In this document: one piece after another, positions 23,688 through 34,470 of the stretch | Numbering within the stretch: the stretch's first letter is position 1 | How the letters are laid out: each line of letters begins with the position of its first letter | Assembly: GCA_032716605.1 (NCBI GenBank) | Contig: CM064580.1 | Location: 35,928,001 to 35,992,000, forward strand | Origin: Paralithodes platypus | Taxonomy: Eukaryota > Arthropoda > Malacostraca > Decapoda > Lithodidae | Length of the DNA stretch: 64,000 nt | Direction of reading: 5' to 3' | Translations under genes and position numbers: made by a program | Notes under the pieces: generated by a model | What the model saw: only the letters and a program-made list of their open reading frames with translations | Databases searched by the model: none | What the model was told of the DNA's origin: nothing

Positions 23688-23772
23688 TATATACCGGTAT
23701 ATATATATATATATATATATATATACTGTATATACTGTATATATATACAGTATATAATATACTGTATATAGC
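23636..23772. repeat. (CATA)n/(TA)n/GTATA microsatellite cluster
   Basis: CATA units, then two TA runs separated by CAGTATATACCGGTATATA, then ACTGTATA repeats. The tyrosine/isoleucine-rich frames are artefacts. Confidence 0.93.
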
Positions 23773-24026
23773 CTTCTTAAATCCATAAAGTATATATTTA
23801 ATATAGTAACTGAACAACTTGGGATCACTATAACAGAGGTACGTGCAATCAAATCAGCTACTCCTCGATAACCCCTAAAGATTGTATAATTATAGAACAC
23901 ATTATACCTGTCCTGTGCCCCCCCACCTCCTTGAATCAGTGAGGTTAAGGCAATAAAGCTGCGGCAATCAGATCACCCGTACCCCCACCACCCTGCTGGT
24001 CCTCTCTCACTCCACCCTCACTCTAT

Positions 24027-24402
24027 TTAAGGGGGGTCACCGGCTTTTTTTATCTTTCTCTCTTTCCCTGGCTTGTATTCATTCGGCCCCATTCAGCCAA
24101 CTGTTTTAAGACGTTTATCCCCATCCAAATGTCGATTTCTTCCTGGCGAGCGATAGCGAGCCAGCATTGTATGGAGAAATCCAGCTTCGCCGGAGAAATT
24201 TTTCTATCGAAAAATGTACAAATTTAGCTTGCTGTCAAAACAAAAATATATGTATATGCTGGCTCGCTACCGCTCGCCAGGAAAATATTGACACCTGGAT
24301 GGGGGTAAACGTCTTAAAACAGTAGGCTGAATGGGGCCACATGGATACAAGCCAAAGAGAGAGGGAGAGAAAGAGAAACAAAAGCGAGGTGGGGTCCCTT
24401 AA
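24027..24402. mobile_element. TTAA MITE family 1, copy 6 (alpha/beta ends)
   Basis: TTAA at 24027-24030 and 24399-24402. The left end is GGGGGGTCACCGGC. The right end reads inward as GGGACCCCACCTCGC. The arms have CTGGCGAGCGATAGCGAGCC and the complement of CTGGCGAGCGGTAGCGAGCC. Confidence 0.93.
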
Positions 24403-25589
24403 CACCTGCCCTGTTGCTGCTATACTACACCCTGCTTGATTTATCGTATCTTAACCTGCCCTACTCTGACTTGATCGATAAAATCTCGTCGCGTTCTGCT
24501 TTTTGCCAATCTTTTATTAGCAGCGACTAATTACAGCAAACTCGACGACCAAGGATAATTAATCCGCTGAGGCACCCTGTTTTTATTAAAGGGACCCGAA
24601 TTCTAATAAATGTCTGGTCAGCAACAAGGATCGACACCTTACACTATGACAGATAATCGTTCGATTATCTTTTATTGATGAAACTATCTGATAAATAGTT
24701 ACAGGGCTTGTCTTTGCCATATTATTCGACGGGCGTGTATAAAATAATTATCATCAACTAATGTTAGGGTTTATTGCTGAACTGTGATCCACTTGCAATC
24801 TTTCTTCCTCTACATTTACCCAACTCTATCGCCTCAAGGTGTCCCCGTTACTCTGTGTTGCATAACCAGTCTTGTCTTCACAGTCAAACCTGTTCCGCCC
24901 TACATTTGTGGACCTGTCAGGCGCCGTCTGTTATAATCTTCGCCTTCACACCTATCCCCTATCTTGATCAGTCAGGCTACTATCACCTCATCTGCTGTGT
25001 CTTGTCCTACACACTTACAAGCCTTTTTCTTAACGTCACCTGTTTCCCTTGGCTTTCACACAACTCTGACTTTCTCTGTCCTGTTAAATTTCCGAAACCT
25101 GCTTTGTCCAAATGGCATGCAAATTTAAGCCTGTCTCACCTCACCGGGTAGTTCTTCACCTTTGCAACTTGTTGGGCAGGCTTGTCTAGTTGCATCTTGT
25201 CAGTTTTCCAGGTTAACCTGTACTACCCTACCCTATTTCTAGTCTGAATTCGTACAACTGCCCCCCTAGGACAATTGCTCCTCGGACGACTGCGCCAGAT
25301 AACTACCCCGGAACAAATGCTGCCCTAGGACAATAATATTGTCCTCCAGACATAATGTCCTCAACCATAAGTTCATAACAAGTAAATTTAAGTTTGTTTA
25401 TGGTTAGGCTACATTTTAATAAGTTATGATATGCTATGTTCTTTATCATATACTAGCATTCTTTATCATACCATGCTCGATGGCAAGAATACATAGCTTG
25501 CAATACTCTACCGTACACTGTAAATAATCAAGGGTATACAAATGACATGCAAATAAGTATACAGTATATAATCATAGGTAATGTTAACA
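24403..25589. other. No gene seen
   Basis: A 125-codon plus-strand frame at 24774-25151 shows no recognisable domain or homology and no codon bias I can defend. A small CTAGGACAA-type motif recurs at 25267-25335. Confidence 0.45.
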
Positions 25590-26008
25590 GTTGTTGTTGT
25601 TGTTGTTGTTGTTCCCCAAGCTGCCTGGCCGAACAGCCCCAAGGCCCCGAGCAATTCCAAGGCCACAACCGAGTGCCCCCACAGAACCCTCCCCGCCGAC
25701 CACAATAAAGCCTGGGTGACCGAAGCCACTCTATGGCGGGGGGCTGAGGAGGGTGCGGAAACGCCCGGGAAACCAAAGCCCCACCCAGGGCCCTGTGCCC
25801 CTCAGCAATTATGAAGAGAAAGTTGAGGGGCAAGGGAAAAATGTGACGCTTTGGCTTCCAATCTTGGTAGATTGGGAGGTCAATCCACGGAAGAGACGCC
25901 GTCACTTGAGATCTAGAAAATATATAAGTTAAAGGAAAAGTCAGAGTAAGCTATGGGTATGGCAGAGATTGCTCAGCTCTCACTCTGATAGACCAGCCCA
26001 TCACCACA
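25590..26008 (+). mobile_element. Dispersed ~420-450-bp repeat, copy 1 (unclassified)
   Basis: It starts with a (GTT)n-rich edge, then GCCGAACAGCCCCAAGG, GCGGAAACGCCCGGGAAACC, ATGTGACGCTTTGGCTTCC, GTCACTTGAGATCTAG and CTCACTCTGATAGACCAGCC. All blocks recur in order at 33208-33674. There is no RT, tRNA box or inverted end that I can find. It could be a SINE of unknown origin or a fragment of a larger element. Confidence 0.7.
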
Positions 26009-26284
26009 TGACTAGAACCCAATCCTCTCAGCATCAGCTAGGAAAGGCCCTAGAAAGCCGCCTTTGGCGGGGGGATAGCTCCCCTATTTCAACCCCTTTC
26101 GGGGTTGGGCACCCGCCCATATATTACATATATGTAAAAATTTTAACAGTGATTTACCTTTCTATCCTTATTAACAGATCCAATATTCCTCTGAGTGGGT
26201 ATATTATTTTGAACACCGTAATTACCACTTATACACCAATATTTGTGAGAATGTACGCATACATTATTTTGCCCTAATGCTACC

Positions 26285-27140
26285 AGTATCTACCCTTTTA
26301 CCCTACCTTACTATTTCCCTTGCTAACATGACCTAACCTACAATGCCCTACCTAACCCTGTAATAAGTAAGCATACCCATCCCTTATACATCATACCTTA
26401 CTTTACCCTATGCTAACATGACCTAACCTACAATACCCTACCTAACCCTGTAATAAGTTAGCCTACCCATCCCTTATACATCATACCTCACTTTACCCTA
26501 TGCTAACATGACCTAACCTACAATACCCTACCTAACCCTGTAATAAGTTAGCCTACCCATCCCTTATACATCATACCTCACTTTACCCTATGTTAATATG
26601 CCCTACTATACAATAACCTACCTAACCCTGTAATAAGCTAGCCTACCCATCTCTTACACATCATACCTTACTCTACCATATACTAACATTACCTACCCTA
26701 CAATGCTCTACCTAACCCTGTAATATAATAGCCTATACAACCCTTACACATCATACCTTACTTTACCCTATGTTAACATATGCACAATACTCTACAATAC
26801 CCTACCTAACCGTATAATAAGTTAGCCTACCCCTCCCTTATACATCATACCTTACTTTACCCTATGCTAACATGACCTACTCTACAATACCCTACCTAAC
26901 CGTATAATAAGCTAACCTTCCCAACCCTTCATACCTTACTCTGCCCTATGCTAACATGACCGACTCTACAATGCCCTACCTAACCGTATAATAAGCTAAC
27001 CTTCCCAACCCTTCATACCTTACTCTGCCCTATGCTAACATGACCTACCCTACAATACCCTACCTAACCCTGCAATATACTAGCCTACCCAACACTTACC
27101 CATCATACCTTACTCTGCCCTATGCTAACAAACCCTAGCC
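26285..27140 (+). repeat. 90-bp tandem repeat, about 9.5 copies
   Basis: TCATACCTTACTTTACCCTA, then ATGCTAACATGACC, CCCTACCTAACCCTG and TTAGCCTACCCATCCC repeat at a 90-bp period (starts 26391, 26481 and 26571 are exactly 90 apart). Copies diverge towards the right. The unit is rich in CCTAA/CCTAC words. Confidence 0.93.
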
Positions 27141-27514
27141 TTGTATCATACCTTACAATGACCTACCTTGATACACCCTACCTTAGCTAGCCCTATACTA
27201 ACATACCTTACCCTGACGTACCCTACCCTGCCGTGCCCGAGTCTACCCTTCCCAGATCGTCCCATCCCAGTCAGCCATCATCCACAAACCTGCTTCAGTC
27301 TGCTTTCCAACTTCACACCATCTGTCAAACAACTTAATGCTCCATTCTTAAGCTCTGGATTTTCTTTTCATTCTTAACTTCGCTGACTCCGAAAAGATGT
27401 TGGGAAAATATATATAAAGTTTGTCGCATTCAGAAATATAATGGATGCATAACGATATTGGGGTAAGAAAAGTAAACTAAGAAGAATTGTTAACTATATA
27501 TTTAATTATACTTA

Positions 27515-27723
27515 ATTATGTCACTCTTAGACGCATAGATACACTTTGCTATGGTTACTATTAAACGATTATATGCAATTTAGAAAGGATCTATATGAAT
27601 CAAAGGGGTAAAAACTATTTTAGTTAACTATTCAGCTTCCACAAATTCTTCCAAAGCTGAATCCAATAGTCTAATATTTATCAGAATAAACTGTCAAATG
27701 CACCATAATCCTGAATGGGTTAA
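27515..27723 (+). mobile_element. Decayed family-3 MITE carrying a family-1 insertion at its right TTAA
   Basis: AACGATTATATGCAATTTAG with GGATCTATATGAATCA, and CAATAGTCTAATATTTATC with AGAATAAA, match the interior of the ~210-bp family. The right end GAATGGG then TTAA coincides with the left TTAA of the next element. Confidence 0.5.
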
Positions 27724-28061
27724 GGGAGCCCATCTCGCTTTTTTTCTTCTTCTCTCTCTCTCTCTTTGGTTTGTATCCATTCGGCCCCATTCAGCCTACT
27801 GTTTTAAGACGCGTACCCCCATCCAGGTGTCAATATTTTCCTGGCGAGCGGTAGCGAGCCAGAATATATATTTTTGTATTTGACAGCAAGCTAAATTTGT
27901 AAATTTGTCAGTAGAAAATCTCCATACAATGCTGGCTCGCCAGGAAGAAATCGACACCTGGATGGGGATAAACGTCTTAACACAGTTGGCTGAATGGATA
28001 CAAGCCAAGGAATGAGAGAAAAGGAGAAAAAGATAAAACAAAAAACGGTGACCCCCCTTAA
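27720..28061. mobile_element. TTAA MITE family 1, copy 7 (beta/alpha ends)
   Basis: TTAA at 27720-27723 and 28058-28061. The left end is GGGAGCCCATCTCGC and the right end GGTGACCCCCC. The right arm is shortened: GGCTCGC abuts CAGGAAG with part of the core missing. Confidence 0.9.
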
Positions 28062-28232
28062 TGAAATACAGCAGTGTGGGTAGAATGACATAAACAGTCA
28101 CATCATCCACCCCTCTGTACCGGCTCACTCTCGCTTTTGGACTCTCTATTCGTTCCCCTCTATTGTCACTCCTATTATGTCGTCTGGGTCGCTTTCCCTC
28201 TTATCCACGACTTTCTATATCCAAAAACTAGC

Positions 28233-28325
28233 CCCCACCCCCCTCTCTCTCTCTCTTTCACACTCTCTCTCACACACACACACACACACTCTCTCTCACA
28301 CTAACACACACACACACACACAATA

Positions 28326-28356
<31 letters not shown>

Positions 28357-28359
28357 CTA

Positions 28360-28393
<34 letters not shown>

Positions 28394-28490
28394 TCACACA
28401 CTCTCTCACACTCACTCACTCTCTTTTGTTTTCTCTCTCTCTCACTCTCTCTCTCTCTCACACTCACTCTCTCTCGCTCTGACTTTCTCT
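28233..28490 (+). repeat. Mixed (CT)n/(CA)n/(ATCT)n microsatellite
   Basis: Alternating CT, ACAC, ATCT and CACT blocks with no internal gene. Confidence 0.95.
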
Positions 28491-28843
28491 CCTCCCGGTC
28501 CGGTTTTCTGTGGTCAGTAAATAATGTTCACACCTTCCCCTGTTCCACGCCTTTCACCTCTGACCCCGGTTAACATCACTTCAGGCGACTTTCGATCACC
28601 GATATAATTTATGGCAAGATCTATAATTATACACTTGTTTATAGACCTTGACTTATGGCAGCCTTTTGGGGGTGGTTTTTATTGGGTGTCGACAAGTTTA
28701 ATAGCACTAGATTGATATAGCTGACTGGCATCCGATAGAGCTTGAATTCCGAAGCTTCAAGAAAAGAGTTGCAAAAAATTTCTTGCAAAAAATCGCTGGT
28801 GTGATTCTGCCTGAACATATGGTGACAGTTATACTGGGTAAAG

Positions 28844-29610
28844 CTGGTGTAACATCATTGCTGTTCCCATAGTATTGGTGGCTGCCATTGCATCTACTTC
28901 TTTATCACCGTCCACATAATCTGGTGTAACATCATTGCTGTTCCCATAGTATTGGTGGCTGCCATTGCATCTACTTCTTTATCACCGTCCACATAATCTG
29001 GTGTAACATCATTGCTGTTCCCATAGTATTGGTGGCTGCCATTGCATCTACTTCTTTATCACCGTCCACATAATCTGGTGTAACATCATTGCTGTTCCCA
29101 TAGTATTGGTGGCTGCCATTGCATCTACTTCTTTATCACCGTCCACATAATCTGGTGTAACATCATTGCTGTTCCCATAGTATTGGTGGCTGCCATTGCA
29201 TCTACTTCTTTATCACCGTCCACATAATCTGGTGTAACATCATTGCTGTTCCCATAGTATTGGTGGCTGCCATTGCATCTACTTCTTTATCACCGTCCAC
29301 ATAATCTGGTGTAACATCATTGCTGTCCCATAGTATTGGTGGCTGCCATTGCATCTACTTCTTTATCACCGTCCACATAATCTGGTGTAACATCATTGCT
29401 GTTCCCATAGTATTGGTGGCTGCCATTGCATCTACTTCTTTATCACCGTCCACATAATCTGGTGTAACATCATTGCTGTTCCCATAGTATTGGTGGCTGC
29501 CATTGCATCTACTTCTTTACCACCGTCCACATAATCTGGTGTAACATCATTGCTGTTCCCATAGTATTGGTGGCTGCCATTACATCTACTTCTTTATCAC
29601 CGTCCACATA
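28844..29610 (+). repeat. 77-bp tandem repeat, 10 nearly identical copies
   Basis: The unit begins CTGGTGTAACATCATTGCTG and contains CATAGTATTGGTGGCTGCC, TCTACTTCTTTATCACCG and TCCACATAAT. Starts at 28844, 28921 and 28998 are exactly 77 apart. Only a few single-base differences are visible: one missing T near 29324, one C for T near 29520 and one A near 29581. The high identity points to recent expansion. The last unit stops at CCACATA. Confidence 0.98.
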
Positions 29611-30239
29611 GGGGTTAGCCCTGTAATGTATCGTTCACTAGTTCATCACTCTTAAAAGAAATTGTGTCGAACTACAGAAAAATGTATATATTAATGTATT
29701 TATGGGTAGAGTTATGGTTATGCTACTCTCTTTTGTCATACTATAAATGTATATTAAAATATTGCTCATATAGCAAAATATTTAGTACTTTTTGTCTGAA
29801 TAAAATCGCGAAACATTACTTTGACGCTTAACTATTAGCATGTATTGAATGCTTAACTGTTAGCAATCGCGGATAAGATATATATATGTACTGTATATAT
29901 ACCGTCGGTTTTGACACAATATCACTGTTTGCTGTTTACAAAATACTATAATTTCGGAATTTCAGTTGCAACTTAATCGAAATTATGTTGAACCTATGCT
30001 GAATGGATATGAAAGATAAATTTCGTTGGTCGAATATACATTATATGACAGAATGTTCATTAATCAAGAATGGACACAAATATTGGTCTGCCATTGTGGG
30101 TTTCTTACTCATCAGTAATCAAGTTATCTTGATCTCCAACCATCTATGTGCTGGTATATAACTGACGGCCATTGTAATAATAAGCCATCATCTGGACAAA
30201 GGAGGAGGTCACGTAGGAGGGTGTTGAGGCGCGGGGGGG
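29611..30239. other. No gene seen; AT-rich
   Basis: AT-rich sequence, nothing recognised. Confidence 0.5.
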
Positions 30240-30546
30240 TTAAGTCAGATTCACATGGCCAATTTTTCAAGTAATTTTTGAACAGAAACTCTATACTTGC
30301 AACAGTTCGAGACTTAGTTTTTTATTTTTCTTATGTGAGTGAGGGAGACAAAAGGCAGAACTTCCTGTAGCGAGTGCCTCCCCCAGAATTGAATGAGTGA
30401 CAGGGACCTGTTATTTCCAACTGGACTGAAAGCAGATTATCTTACGGGCAAAAATCTTATAAAAGGTTAGTCAAATTCAGGCTCTGTCAGACAAGGGCTT
30501 ACGAATATAGTTGAGGGTAAAATCGCTCGTGTGGATTAGCCTTTAA
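30240..30546. mobile_element. TTAA MITE with CACATGG/CACACGA ends, containing a LINE 3' fragment
   Basis: TTAA at 30240-30243 then GTCAGATTCACATGGCC. The right end reads inward as AGGCTAATCCACACGAG from TTAA at 30543-30546. Inside lies the Jockey-like LINE 3' UTR block, so a LINE insertion into this MITE is likely. Confidence 0.6.
30333..30425 (-). mobile_element. Jockey-like LINE 3' UTR fragment
   Basis: The complement reads GTCACTCATTCAATTCTGGG, then GGAGGCACTCGCTACAGG and GCCTTTTGTCTCCCTCACTC. This matches 2290-2356 closely. No coding sequence is attached. Confidence 0.85.
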
Positions 30547-30964
30547 TAACTTAGTGGTTGGGCTGGTCTATATATTAAAAGTGTAAGATGAGGGTGGGAC
30601 AGAGGGCAAGGTGTGCTGCATACCAACGAGGCAGTTTGGGCAGGTACTCGTGACATACGCTACATTCTTCCAGCCATTTATATATCATGCTTCGAATAAT
30701 ATTGTTGCATACCAGGGATTGCTATTTTTGGGAGGCTTCTGAGAGACGAGCAACGAATACTGTTCATGCCTACGTGGTCCATTATTTGTATCAGCTATTT
30801 TCTTTTGATCTCATGACAACAACATCTGACTTACTATAATCCTTTTTTTGTAAATATATAGGCTATGCAACAAGTTATTAACAGAAGTAACATCAGTTTA
30901 CATAAATTATGTTTTTTTTATATGAATCGAGTAATATCAGGTACGGCATAGTAGCTCTAGCTTT
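30547..30964. other. No gene seen
   Basis: Nothing recognised on either strand. Confidence 0.5.
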
Positions 30965-30965
30965 T

Positions 30966-31625
30966 GGTGGAAGAACATAAGAACATAAGAAAATGGGAGT
31001 CTGCAGAAAGCCGATTGGCCTAAGCAAGGCATATCCCTGTCCCACACAACCCAAATTCAATTACAAAGCCCAATTATAGGCTCAACACTCTAATACCCTG
31101 AGGATCATCTTACCAAAACAGTTAGAGATTAACGCAGGATTATGGGGGTCTGCAGAGCGCTGATTGGCCCAACCCGGCTGATCCCCCTTCACACCCAACC
31201 CTTCTCGTCCATACGCTTATCCAATTTTATCTTAAAGCTCCCTACCGTTTTAGATCCCACTATAGCACTTGGTAGTCCATTCCACCCATCTACAACTCTG
31301 TTACCAAACCATAATTGCTTATATCTTTCTGAAACGAAATTTATCTAATTTGAAACCATTGGTATGAGTTCTTTCGCTATCACTGAGCTTTAGTACATTT
31401 GTCATGTCCCCTTTGTTAATCCCACTAACCCACTTGAACACCTCTATCATATCTCCTCTAACTCTGCGTCTCTCTAACGAATGTAAACCTAATTTCTTCA
31501 ACCTTTCTTCATACGGAAGATTTCTAATATTATGTATCATTTTTGTCATTCTACGCTGTACTCTCTCCAATGAATCTATGTCCATTGGAAGGGGCTGTAG
31601 ATTAGTTTTAAGGTCTGATAAGGAA
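30966..31625 (-). pseudogene. LINE-A: RT C-terminal tail and 3' end
   Basis: On the minus strand the frame at about 31575-31322 reads SLERVQRRMTKMIHNIRNLP, then EERLKKLGLHSLERRRVRGD and MIEVFKWVSGINKGD. This is the post-RT tail typical of CR1/L2-like elements of arthropods. A frameshift leads to the terminal NRVVDGWN-type segment near 31290-31230. The 3' UTR has a tandem duplication (two CTGCAGA-containing blocks) and ends in repeated TTCTTATG at about 30968-30990. The RT core is missing. The same 3' end occurs at 3180-3409. Confidence 0.85.
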
Positions 31626-31632
31626 TACCTTT

Positions 31633-32791
31633 GGATACCTTTGGATGTGTTCGCCGCTCCTCTAGCGGCACCAAGGAGCGCGACGCCCCTCGTTATGGGG
31701 GGTGATTTGGTGCAGTAGACTGTTTGAAGCGACAGCTCGCTCCCTTGCGAGGATGGGCTCGTCTGGCACTTTTTGCAGTTCGACATCTAGGGCTCTCTTG
31801 AAGTTGTCTAACGAGATGTGTCCCTCATGTCTCTTACTCGCCGTGGGAGTTTGTTGAAGAGACGTGGGCCTCTGTGTGATAACCAGCCCTCTCGCAGAGA
31901 GCCCATAGCACCCCTCTTATTCATCCGGGGGATTTCGCATTCCCAGCCTCTCCTATCACTGAATTTCATGACTATCGGAGTATGTAGGTTTGGTACTAAA
32001 CCCTCTGCGATTTTCCACGTGTATATTATTAGTAACGTTCTCTTCTACGTTCCAGTGAGTACAGATTCAGTGCTCTTAAACGCTCCCAATAGTGTAGATG
32101 TTTTATCGAACTTATATGCGAAGTGAAATTTCTTTGTACACTCTCTACGTCATTTATTTCACCTGCTTTGTATGGGGATGTTAATACGCTACAGTATTCA
32201 AGCCGCGGTAGCACTAGAGATTTGAAGAGCGTTATCATAGGCAATTCACCGCGTGTTTTAAAAGTACGCAGAATCCAACCCGTTAGACGTTCGCAGCCGC
32301 CACTTTGACCTGTTATGTACTTTGAAACCCATATTTTCAGACATTAATACCCCAAGGTCTTTCACACTGTCTTTCCGTTCTATTATGTGGTTAGATTCTG
32401 TTAAGTAATTTGTAATTTCTTTAACACATTAGTATCTCCGTACGTATTAATTGGAATTTTTTCTCATTGAATTGGATGTTGTTTTCCCTGGTCCACTGGA
32501 ACACTACATTCATGTCTTCCTGCAGTCGGCCCGTGTCCTCTGTGTGTTTACTATCTTGCTTAATTTTGTGTCATCAGCAAAAGTCGACACCGTACTGTGG
32601 TCTGGTGTTGGTATCTATGTCGCAAATTAGTATGAGGAACAGAAGGGGCGCTAGCACTGTTCCTTGGGGCACTGAGCTTTTGACATCCGAAGGCTCAGAA
32701 GTGACTTGGTTTACTGCTACCGATGTTTTCTGGTTACGAGGAAATTGTATATCCACCGTCCGATTTTCCCAGTTATACCTTTTGCTTTCAG
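31633..32791 (-). pseudogene. LINE-B: reverse transcriptase fragment running into the gap
   Basis: Reading leftward from the assembly gap, the minus strand gives SSVPQGTVLAPLLFLI (RT motif) near 32690-32640. The catalytic FADD, in another frame, is at plus 32570-32581. Next come KDSVKDLGVLMSEN and then LFKSLVLPRLEYCSVLTSPY, with VESVQRNFTSHI and LNLYSLERRRERY (about 32240-32030). A final tail with GPRLFNKLPRRVRDM ends near 31700. Several frameshifts and stops break it. The 3' end has GCGCTCCTTGGTGCCGCTAG and a short ATCCAAAGGT repeat at 31630-31650. The 5' part is lost in the 100-N gap or truncated. Confidence 0.88.
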
Positions 32792-32891
32792 NNNNNNNNN
32801 NNNNNNNNNNNNNNNNNNNNNNNNNNNNNNNNNNNNNNNNNNNNNNNNNNNNNNNNNNNNNNNNNNNNNNNNNNNNNNNNNNNNNNNNNNN
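32792..32891. other. Assembly gap, 100 N
   Basis: Exactly 100 N, the usual placeholder for a scaffold gap of unknown size. Sequence on the two sides is unrelated (LINE-B versus G-rich satellite). Open frames drawn across it are meaningless. Confidence 0.99.
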
Positions 32892-34090
32892 TGTGGGTCT
32901 GGCAGGTGTGTGGGGTAGGGGGACTGGCAGTGAGAAGTATGCCCTGTGGGTAGGGTAATAGCAAAGGTGGTAGAGTTTGGTATGAGTGGGTAAGGTTCCA
33001 GGTAGGTGTGTGTGGTAAGGGGGTCTGGCAGTGGTGGTATGTATTATGGGGACTGGCAGGGAGAGTAGAGCTGTGGTAGAGGGGAATACCAAAGGTGATA
33101 GGGATTGAGTAGGAGTTGGTAAGGTAGTTGGAACAGGTAGGCTGTGTGTGGCAGGGGGGATGGTTATAGGGAGAGTAGGTTTGTAGTAGATAGAATAGCA
33201 AGAAGGTTGTTTGTTTGTTTTCATGTTGTTCCTCAGGCTGTCTATGCCGGAACAGCCCCAAGGTCGTCCGAGCAAGGCCAAGGCCATAAAACGAGCGCCC
33301 CCCACAAAACCCTCCCTGCTACCACTAACAAAGCCCGGGTTACCCGAAGCCACTCACAAGGCAGAGGTGTGCTTAGGGGGGGGGGAGGTGAGTGTGCGGA
33401 AACGCCCGGAAACCAAAACCCCACCCAAGGCCCTGTGACCCCTCCTCAGCAATTATGAAGGTAAAGATTGAGGGGCCATGGAAAAATGTGACGCTTTGGC
33501 TCCCAATCTTGCCCACTTCTAGGTTTGGCAGTAGGGAGGGCAATCCACGGAAAAGACCTCCGTCACTTGAGATCTTAAGAAGATATATAAGTCAAGGAAC
33601 AGGTCAGAGTAACGCTATGGGTATATGGCAGAGACGCTCAGCTCTCACTCTGATAGACCACATCCCATCACCATTATATCAAAGGTGGATAGAGATTGGT
33701 AGGAGTGGTAATGTAAGGTAGTTGGAACAGGCAGGTGTGTGTGTGGTCAGAATGGTCAGAATGGTCATAGGTGTGGCGGGCTGGGAGAATTAAGTGAGGG
33801 TGCTGGAGGATTTGGTAACACGAGTGGTAAAGAAGTATGGGTAGCAAGGATAACAGACCGAAGGTGTGTGTGATATGGGGGGTATGTACATGACAGAGAG
33901 AGTAGGGTAGTGGCAGGGGAGACGCAAGGGTGATAGGGGATCGATAGTAGTAGTAAGGCAGAAGGATCAGCAGGGCTTTGTGTGGGTCATAGGGGCTCTA
34001 ACCACTGGAGAAGGTATGGGGTACAGCGGGGAGTAGCAGGGTGGTAGAGTTGGTTTGGTAGGAGTGTCTACCTACAAGCAGGTGGAACAG
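32892..34090 (+). repeat. Degenerate G-rich tandem repeat
   Basis: Repeated modules such as AGGTGTGTGTGGTAAGGGGG, TCTGGCAGTGGTGG, CCAAAGGTGATAGGGATTGA and GTAAGGTAGTTGGAACAGG recur at irregular spacing (roughly 130-200 bp) on both sides of the insertion at 33208-33674. The array is old and starts at the gap, so its real length is unknown. Confidence 0.7.
33208..33674 (+). mobile_element. Dispersed ~420-450-bp repeat, copy 2 (inserted in satellite)
   Basis: GCCGGAACAGCCCCAAGG, GCGGAAACGCCCGGAAACC, ATGTGACGCTTTGGCTCCC, GTCACTTGAGATCTTAAG and CTCACTCTGATAGACCACA follow the same order as at 25590-26008. It splits the G-rich satellite, which makes its edges definable. Confidence 0.75.
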
Positions 34091-34470
34091 CCAGGGATGA
34101 CTGGGATTACTATAACGGTTTTTTATACATAAACTACAAAACTATATATATTTATTGAAAAGCAAATTCCCTAATCTAAAAAAATAATCCACATAGTATT
34201 CTAATTATGATAGAGAAAAACCTAAGAGTGGCCACGATATGTGTATGAGTGGGCTAAAGACTATGTCCTCCGATTGTACTATCACGACCAAAATTCTGTC
34301 CCCGCCAACCTGCCACTGTGTGAATCAAAATCAACCTGGGAGACGAAAAACGAACGTTTTAATGGGTTTAAATGACACTTTTTTAAGATGATTCGTTTGT
34401 CGAAGTTTTTTCGTTGATAGTACATACACAGTCAGTCTGTTCCCTCAATCAATACGCACTCTTTAAATCT

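Noticed and set aside
24774..25151. Small secreted or membrane protein (125 codons)
   Set aside because: No recognisable motif, biased composition and no supporting context in AT-rich repeat DNA.
28844..29610. CRISPR array (regular 77-bp repeats)
   Set aside because: Units are contiguous with no variable spacers, and the context is clearly eukaryotic.
32574..33353. A 259-codon minus-strand protein across the gap
   Set aside because: It joins LINE-B RT sequence to satellite translation through 100 N.
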